A DNA stretch of 64,000 nt from assembly GCA_916613615.1 (NCBI GenBank), contig OU744724.1, positions 58,046,898-58,110,897 on the forward strand, in the 5' to 3' direction. Source of the DNA: Steromphala cineraria (taxonomy: Eukaryota > Mollusca > Gastropoda > Trochida > Trochidae). The translations under genes and the position numbers were made by a program. Shown here in pieces: positions 57,723-64,000 of the stretch. The notes under the pieces are model-generated. The model saw only the letters and a list, made by a program, of their open reading frames with translations. It was not told the origin of the DNA and did not search any database. Position 1 is the first letter of the stretch. Every line of letters starts with the position of its first letter.

Positions 57723-59139
57723 ATGTGTGAAGTGAGTCACAAGTTTAGTTATGTCTATCTACCTTTGAACATAACATCTGTTGTATCTTTACCTTTTTTG
57801 TCAAGTGCTACTTTAGTTTTGACTGCTTCTGTCTCTGCTCCTGTAGTTTTGATTAAAGGTGTGTCAGACAGTTGAGTGCAGTAGAGAGCTGATTTATGCG
57901 TTTATTTTGGCCAGAGTTTCCCTTATGATATATCCCAAAACATGACTTCGCTGCTGTTGATTTTTAAAAATGTATTGCCAAATAATGCAATAGATAGATG
58001 TAAAAATTTAAAACATTGTTTGAAAATAAGCCTCAGAACAGTAGTCCGTCCTAATTAGCAAACACACAGAAAAGGTTACAGACCAAACTAATGTAACCAA
58101 GCAAATATTATTTTGTCTGACAGGACATGTTTTATTCCCCATTAAATGATCTATTTCTGTGTCAACATACATGTATAAAGAGGGAAAAGTAGATATTTGT
58201 GTCATATATCAAGGTAATTTTTCATTTTTCAAAATACTTTTAATATAGAATGTACATTAATTTGGTGTAAATTCTAAATCAAGCTTAAATATGTCACTCA
58301 CTTAGGTTTACTACCATTCATTGACAGAAGTTGAAGGAGAGAATTTTAAGTAGTGCCAATTAAGGAATTTTAGGATTCTATAACCAGGAATTGTCCCTTC
58401 ATCAAGTGTTGTTTTATTGCTACTACTGCCAAATGGTATCAATAATGTGATAAGGATTCTTTCTTGGTGGTCTGCAAGACCCTTGCTTACAAGAGTTTTC
58501 TCCCTTGCAATGCATGTGTTCAACTACTCAAGTCGTATGTAAGGGTAGGTTTATGTCGCAATAAAAGTGCTTGACAATATTAAGGGTAACATTATGCAGA
58601 GGGTTATTGTTCAACAGAAATAAGATGAACACAAAAATCTAAGATCTGTCTACTTTTATAAAAAACATTGCCTCTTCAACATGTGTTAACGAGACCAGAA
58701 TGAAATAACCTTGTACCTTCAAAATAGTTGAAAATAACAGAAACACATTCAATTGTCTTGAAAAAATTTAGGTTGTCAATTTATAGAAATAGGGATTTAT
58801 TCATGTAGCATCCCCAACTGAAGATTTACCTCAGAACAGAAATATTTTAATTTGTGTCAATTGTGATATCTTACAAACTTTTGACAGTATTCTTTTCAAG
58901 CAAGGTGTCATTGAATTCAGGCAGGCCTGACAATTTCTTGCAATTTATTACAAACCTTGATAAATCATTGACAATTTGGCGCCATTGCAGGCAGTCTCCT
59001 TAACAGGAAAATTAGAACTGCACATATCAGATATAGTTATTATATTATTTCCTTACCAGCTTTAGGAAGCAATCATTACGGAATGCAAACATGGAGTACC
59101 GGTTATTGATATTCATAATAATATGACACAAGGTTAACA
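57723..59139. other. Intronic sequence, no gene seen
   Basis: No supported exon or element. Confidence 0.45.
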
Positions 59140-59610
59140 TTATTGAGAGAAAAGTACCATTAAAGACTTTTACTTTCATTGTCGCCTCAACCCTTTTACC
59201 TATATAGATGACATTCTACATTTGTTTAGAGATATCTCGAGGAAAGTACTCTGACAGTTAGGTTTACTTTGTTGAGAGAAGTACCATTAAATATTTTTAC
59301 TTTGAATTTCATGTTCACCTCAACTTTTACATTTGACATTCTATTTTTTTTAGAGTCTCTCTAGGAAAGTACTCTGACAGTTAGGTTTACCTTGTTGAGA
59401 GACGTACCATTACAAAAATTGTACTATGAATTTCATGTTCACCTCAACTTTTACATTTGACATTCTACATTCGTTTAGAGATATCTCTAGGAAAGTACTC
59501 TAACAGTTAGGTTGAGAGACGTACCATTAAAGATTTTTACTTTGAATATACTTTTTTGTCACCTCAACTCTTTTACCATTTTATGTTTGTCAGAGAGATA
59601 TCTCAAGGAA
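59140..59610. repeat. Tandem repeat of about 115-120 bp, four units
   Basis: GTACCATTAAAGATTTTTAC, TCACCTCAACTTTTACATTT, GACATTCTACATT.GTTTAG and AGATATCTC.AGGAAAGTAC, then TCTGACAGTTAGGTT, recur four times with deletions. Non-coding. Confidence 0.88.
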
Positions 59611-59904
59611 ATATCAATGAATACTTAAATGTTAAGATAAACAGATAGATAGACTATATTAGCAGGCAATAAGATAGGAGGGTGCAATGTTAATCATGGA
59701 GATGGAACTAACTGGTAGGCAGAGCTCTGTCTGTGTATCAGTTATCACAAGCGCTTTACGAGAGATAAGATGAGTCTGCTTCTTTGCTACTGGAGCTGAT
59801 AATTGCAAGACATCGTAGAAAAAGCATTGAGAGCGGGCTAGAAGTGCACCGAGGGTTTGAATGGGACATGCCACTAGAATATCTTTCAATTGCGTTAATG
59901 ACAT
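59611..59904. other. Non-repetitive segment with an unassigned minus-strand frame
   Basis: The minus frame 59659-59904 (MSLTQLKDILVACPIQTLGA...) has a start and stop and a non-repetitive composition, but no domain that I recognise and no splice context. It may be a conserved non-coding segment. Confidence 0.2.
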
Positions 59905-60055
59905 TTTCCCCCCTTACTTTGCCTTGAGAACTTTAAATAGTGTTGTATGTATATTACCTGTTATAATTTAAATTAAATTTTTCCCCTTTACTTTGCCTTG
60001 AGAACTTTAAATAGTGTCTTATGTATATTACCTGTTATAATTTCAAGTTTATGTT
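59905..60055. repeat. Direct duplication of about 73 bp
   Basis: TTACTTTGCCTTGAGAACTT, TAAATAGTGTTGTATGTATA and TTACCTGTTATAATTT occur twice in succession with few differences. Confidence 0.92.
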
Positions 60056-60794
60056 AAGAAACAATATTTGTTCTGATAAAAATCTCGTTAAAATATTCAT
60101 TAAACTTCAATGATCTTTTGTATGTCTCCTTTACCTTTATTGTAAAAGTAAATTAATTTATGTTAAATTCACCTCATTTATGTTCTTTTCGACTATATAA
60201 ATGATAAACTTTAAAAAGGGTTAAAAGCTTATGCGGTTAAAATGTTCAGAAATAGGGAACATAATATCATATACGGCCAAGCTTTTACTGTATCTTATGA
60301 ATGAGTCAAAATGTTTTCTTTTAACAAAATATCTAATGAAGTCTCCCTTATCTCCTTAACCAAATTAAAGGTATGATGATGTGTAGGTCCATTTGTGTTG
60401 TGTATCTTATCCTATGTAAGAGAGCAAATTTGCTAAGAAATGGATCGTGAACCTGGCTGGTAATCATTAATGCGTTTTGTTTCAATGTTTGACACTTATC
60501 CTTATCCTCCGCACAGGAAGTAGGGAAATTGGTTTATAAACTGAAATACCTTGGCGGAGAGATTACGTATCGTTTCCTCTCTAAGAACCTGGTAATAGCT
60601 TTGTATAAAACCTGATCGCTAGTTAGGTGCACTGGAGATTGAGGAAGGGGAGATAACTCTATCATGTATACATGCCAGCACTGACGTCTAGACTCCCCTA
60701 TTGTATCAGACATTGAAATATTGCAATTAAATGTCACAATTGTTTGAAATGAATAATCGTGGACCACCTGGGAGCTTTTCACTTTAAATTTAAA
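60056..60794. other. Intronic sequence, no gene seen
   Basis: The part 60500-60780 is more complex (CCTTGGCGGAGAGATTACG, CACTGACGTCTAGACTCCCC), with an unassigned 82-residue minus frame. No domain recognised. Confidence 0.35.
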
Positions 60795-61010
60795 AGTTAG
60801 AGTTTTACAAGCTTTTATTTTGCATTTTTAAAATCTATGTGATAGATTCATTTGGATCCTGTTACACAAAATGGGATTTCTACAAAAAAATGTCAAAGAT
60901 TTTACAAGCTTTTGTTTTGCGCTTATTTTGTTTCTACCATGATAGTTATCGCTTGAATCATGTTATATAAAAAGGAAATTCTACTAAAAAATATCAAAGA
61001 TTTTAATCAC
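60795..61010. repeat. Direct duplication of about 107 bp
   Basis: TTTTACAAGCTTTT.TTTTGC, TTTTCTACAAAAAAATGTCAAAG-type sequence and the intervening parts occur twice with moderate divergence. Confidence 0.75.
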
Positions 61011-61430
61011 AATTGAGTGAAATTAATCCTGAAACATGGTAAACTGAATAAATCATGATACAACAAAAAGTTTTAACATCACAATGTTCTGATAGTACAA
61101 TGTATCTGATAACCAGGGCTTGTTTTTTAAATTAGGAAAGTGGTTAGTCAAGATTATCTAAGATATGGCTGAAGAGCAGGTACATATGTTGCAATATTTT
61201 ATCTACCTGTTCTGTTGTGTCCATGCCACCACTATCTCTGTGTACCTACTGGTGTCTGACCGCCAAACAGGTGGTACGTGTTTTGTGCTCATGACAGCAT
61301 GTTTGTAATATATTTTTTGCAGTTTCTTATCAACCTTTTTTTTGCGGGTCTTTCAGTTTCCTATAGATATGTTTTGGATTCTTCTACAAGTAGCATGTGT
61401 AAGAAGAAATCATTGAATAGAATCTCTCTG

Positions 61431-61640
61431 ACCTGGGAAGTAGCTCAGTTGGTAAAGCGTCCGCTTTTCACCTGGGAGGCCAGGGTTTGATTCCCGATCA
61501 TGTCATACCAATCAGATTTTGGCAATAAGAGGAAAGAACATTGCTTGAACTGCATGGCGCTGCATGACGCAGTTCTGTGGCTGTCGGATGCCAAGAGCAA
61601 AAAAATTAATTTAAGAAATTGCAATCAAACTAAGGCAATA
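61431..61640 (+). mobile_element. tRNA-derived SINE-like element next to exon D
   Basis: The head contains an A-box-like TAGCTCAGTTGGT (61441-61453) and a B-box-like GGTTTGATTCC (61484-61494), spaced as in a tRNA. The anticodon-loop-like TTTTCAC suggests a Glu-type ancestor, but the stems are imperfect, so it is not a functional tRNA gene. A tRNA-unrelated body follows (GCGCTGCATGACGCAG, GGCTGTCGGATGCCAAGAGC) before AT-rich sequence. The right boundary is approximate. It ends some 50-100 bp before the exon D acceptor. Confidence 0.7.
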
Positions 61641-61668
61641 AAAAATTATTATTATGAATTTCTATTAA

Positions 61669-61923
<255 letters not shown>

Positions 61924-61980
61924 TAACTATAAAGAGCATATATGTAAGTATGTAAATCCAATATGTTTTTGTTTTTTTAG

Positions 61981-62009
61981 GCCCTAAGACCAAAGTACGG
62001 TATATATAA
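61981..62009 (+). CDS. Candidate alternative terminal exon giving a SPRY-less end
   Basis: A strong 3' splice site (TTTTTGTTTTTTTAG) ends at 61980, only 155 bp after the exon D donor. Read in the phase left by exon D, it gives GPKTKVRYI and then TAA. Vertebrate TRIM9 has a known short form that ends soon after the FN3 domain with a different short tail, so such a product is plausible. I see no clear AATAAA within the next few hundred bases, and no transcript evidence is available. Confidence 0.25.
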
Positions 62010-62318
62010 AAGAGTTAATGGTGACATTAATTATGGAAGTTGAACAATTGCATTTTGCAACCCTCAAAGAATTTGTGAGACAGAAATGAGAGTAAGCTTG
62101 AAACAACCTTTGAGTCAACCCTCATCCGATTAGGACAGACACCATCTTGGAGATTGGATCAGCTTGCAGTCACCCACTTCCATGAAGCACAGGGCAGGGG
62201 ACATAGTATTCTGTTCCTTACGTCTGTACAACAAACAGCTTGACCTAGAGTCAAAAAGTACCCAGAAACCAATTCAATTTGGATGACCTTGACCTTATGT
62301 TCAAGATCCACCAATTTT
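62010..62318. other. Non-repetitive spacer, no gene seen
   Basis: Mixed composition (GATTAGGACAGACACCATCT, CAGCTTGCAGTCACCCAC) without a supported exon. If the alternative terminal exon at 61981 were used, this would be its 3' UTR. Confidence 0.35.
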
Positions 62319-64000
62319 TAGCTCATCTGGCCTGTAAGGCCCGATGGGCTTATGGCATGGCATGGTGTCCGGCGTCCGTCCGTCCATAAACTTTGTGGAA
62401 TTTCGACTTCTTCTCCAGAACCATAAGGCCTTGAAAGCTGAAACTTTGTGTACAGACTCCTTGTCTAGTGAGGATTATAAATTGTAGCTTTGGTGACCCT
62501 GTGACCCCAAATAGGGTCACAGGGGTCACAACTTTAAAAACCTATTTTCATCTTCTTCTCAAGTTCCAAAAGGAGTAGAGAGTTAAAAATGATATGTGCA
62601 GACTCCTTGGCCAATGGGGATTCTAAACTGTAGATTTTGTGACCCCGTGACCCCAAATAGGGTCACAGGGGTCACAACCTTAAAAAGCTATTTTCCTCTT
62701 CTTCTTCAGTTCTAAAAGGACTAGAGAGTAAAAAATGATATGTGCAGACTCCTTGGCCAATGGGGATTCTTAATTGTAGATTTCGTGACCCCATGACCCC
62801 AAATAGGGTCACAGGGGTCACAACCTTAAAAACCAATTCTCATCTTCTTCTCCAGTTCCAAAAGGACTAGAGAGTTAAAAATGATATGTGCAACTCCTTG
62901 GACAATGGGGATTCTAATTTGTAACTTTAGTGACCCTGTGACCCCAAATAGGGTCACAGGGGTCACAACCTTAAAAACCTATTTTCATCTTCTTCTCCAG
63001 TTTCTAAAAGGACTAGAGAGTTAAAAATTATATGTGCAGACTCCTTGGACAATAACGATTCTAATTTGTAACTTTGGTGACCTTGTGACCTCAAATAGGG
63101 TCACAGGGGTCACAACCTTAAAAACCTATTTTCATCTTCTTCTCCAGTTCTAAAAGGACTAGAGAGTTAAAAACGATATGTGCAGACTCCTTGGCCAATG
63201 GGGATTCTAATTAGTAACTTTGGTGACTCTGTGACCCCAAATAGGGTCACAGGGGTCACAACCTTAAAAACCAATTCTCATCTTCTTCTCCAGTTCCAAA
63301 AGGAGTAGATAGTTAATATTGATGTGTGCAGACTCCTTGGACAATGGGGATTCTAATTTGAAACTTTGTTGACCCTGTGACCCCAAATAGGGTCACAGGG
63401 GTCACAACCTTAAAAAACTATTTTCATCTTCTTCTCCAGTTCTAAAATGACTAGAGAGTTAAAAACGATATGTGCAGACTCCTTGGCCAATGGGGATTCT
63501 TATTTGTAGATTTCGTGACCCCATGACCTCCAAATAGGGTCACAGGGGTCACAACTTTAAAAACTTATTTTCATCATCTTCTCCAGTTCCAGAAGGACTA
63601 GAGAGTTAAAAACTATATGTGCAGACTCCTTGGCCAATGGGGATTCTAAACTGTAGATTTTGTGACCCCATGACCCCAAATAGGGTCACAGGGGTCACAA
63701 CCTTAAAAACTTAATTTCATCATCATCTTTAGCTCCTAAAGGTCTATTGAGCTGAAAGACTGCATGTAGACTCCTTGGCCAATTGGGATTCTAAACTGTA
63801 GGTTTCGTGACCCCATGACCCCAAATAGGGTCACAGGGGTCACAACTTTAAAAACCTATTTTCATCTTCTTCTCCAGTTCCAAAAGGAGTAGAGAGTTAA
63901 AAATGATATGTGCAGACTCCTTGGCCAATGGGGATTCTAAACTGTAGATTTTGTGACCCCGTGACCCCAAATAGGGTCACAGGGGTCACAACCTTAAAAA
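62319..64000. mobile_element. Second copy of the TAGCTCATC repeat with about 146-bp internal units, running off the right edge
   Basis: It begins TTTTTAGCTCATCTGGCCTG, CCGATGGGCTTATGGCATGG and a GTCCGTCC run, as at 26817. About eleven tandem units of roughly 146 bp follow, with TCTTCTTCTCCAGTTC, AGGACTAGAGAGTTAAAAA, GCAGACTCCTTGGCCAATGG and AATAGGGTCACAGGGGTCAC. Only the left end is in the window. The units are more alike than in the first copy and share changes such as AATAGGGTC, so this array expanded separately. Confidence 0.88.

Noticed and set aside
56925..57875. 316-residue Ser/Leu/Pro-rich frame
   Set aside because: Produced by the CTCTCC-type polypyrimidine tract; several frames are open for the same reason.
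59659..59904. 81-residue minus-strand frame
   Set aside because: Non-repetitive, but without domain, splice sites or recognisable similarity.
61441..61505. Functional tRNA gene
   Set aside because: The A and B boxes are present, but the acceptor and anticodon stems pair poorly and a SINE-like body follows; treated as a tRNA-derived SINE.

Overview
The window looks like nuclear DNA from a mollusc, most probably a bivalve. It is AT-rich, its genes are split by very long introns, and it carries several interspersed repeat families that I know as typical of bivalve genomes. These are the element beginning near 'TTTTAGCTCATC' followed by GTCCGTCC runs, the 'ATGCCCCCG...CGGGGGCAT' element with GACCTTGACCTTGAC tandem units, and short elements flanked by TTAA. 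No bacterial, viral or organellar gene organisation is visible. The species assignment is inference from repeat style and protein similarity.

One gene can be read with confidence: the 3' half, without its end, of a TRIM9/TRIM67-type E3 ubiquitin ligase on the + strand. Four coding exons carry consensus splice sites and compatible phases: A 4135-4368 (coiled coil), B 33716-33872 (COS-box region), C 54391-54530 (first half of the fibronectin III domain) and D 61687-61825 (second half). Joined, they give 670 nt (223 codons plus 1 nt) of uninterrupted reading frame. The RING and B-box exons must lie left of base 1 and the SPRY exons right of base 64000. The introns are 29,347, 20,518 and 7,156 bp.

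The most unusual property is that three of the four exons have had one edge copied in tandem together with its splice site. Exon A is preceded by six extra copies of its 3' splice site, three of which carry the first 53 bp of the exon and run into an in-frame stop. Exon B is followed by two copies of its 3' end plus donor region. Exon C is followed by three copies of its 3' part plus donor, two of them with intact reading frame.

The rest is intron and flank filled with tandem arrays (unit lengths 31, 39, 46, 61, 75, 81, 88, 121, about 145, 155 and 218 bp and others), inverted-repeat foldbacks, non-autonomous DNA transposons (one nested in another, two TTAA-flanked families), a tRNA-derived SINE-like element beside exon D, and large microsatellites. 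Other possible coding pieces are a minus-strand fragment of a GMC oxidoreductase C-terminus (4990-5092), a candidate alternative first exon at 20350-20497 whose splice phase fits exon C, and a candidate short alternative 3' end at 61981-62009. Most long open frames in the window come from repeats whose unit length is a multiple of three or from low-complexity DNA, and are not genes.
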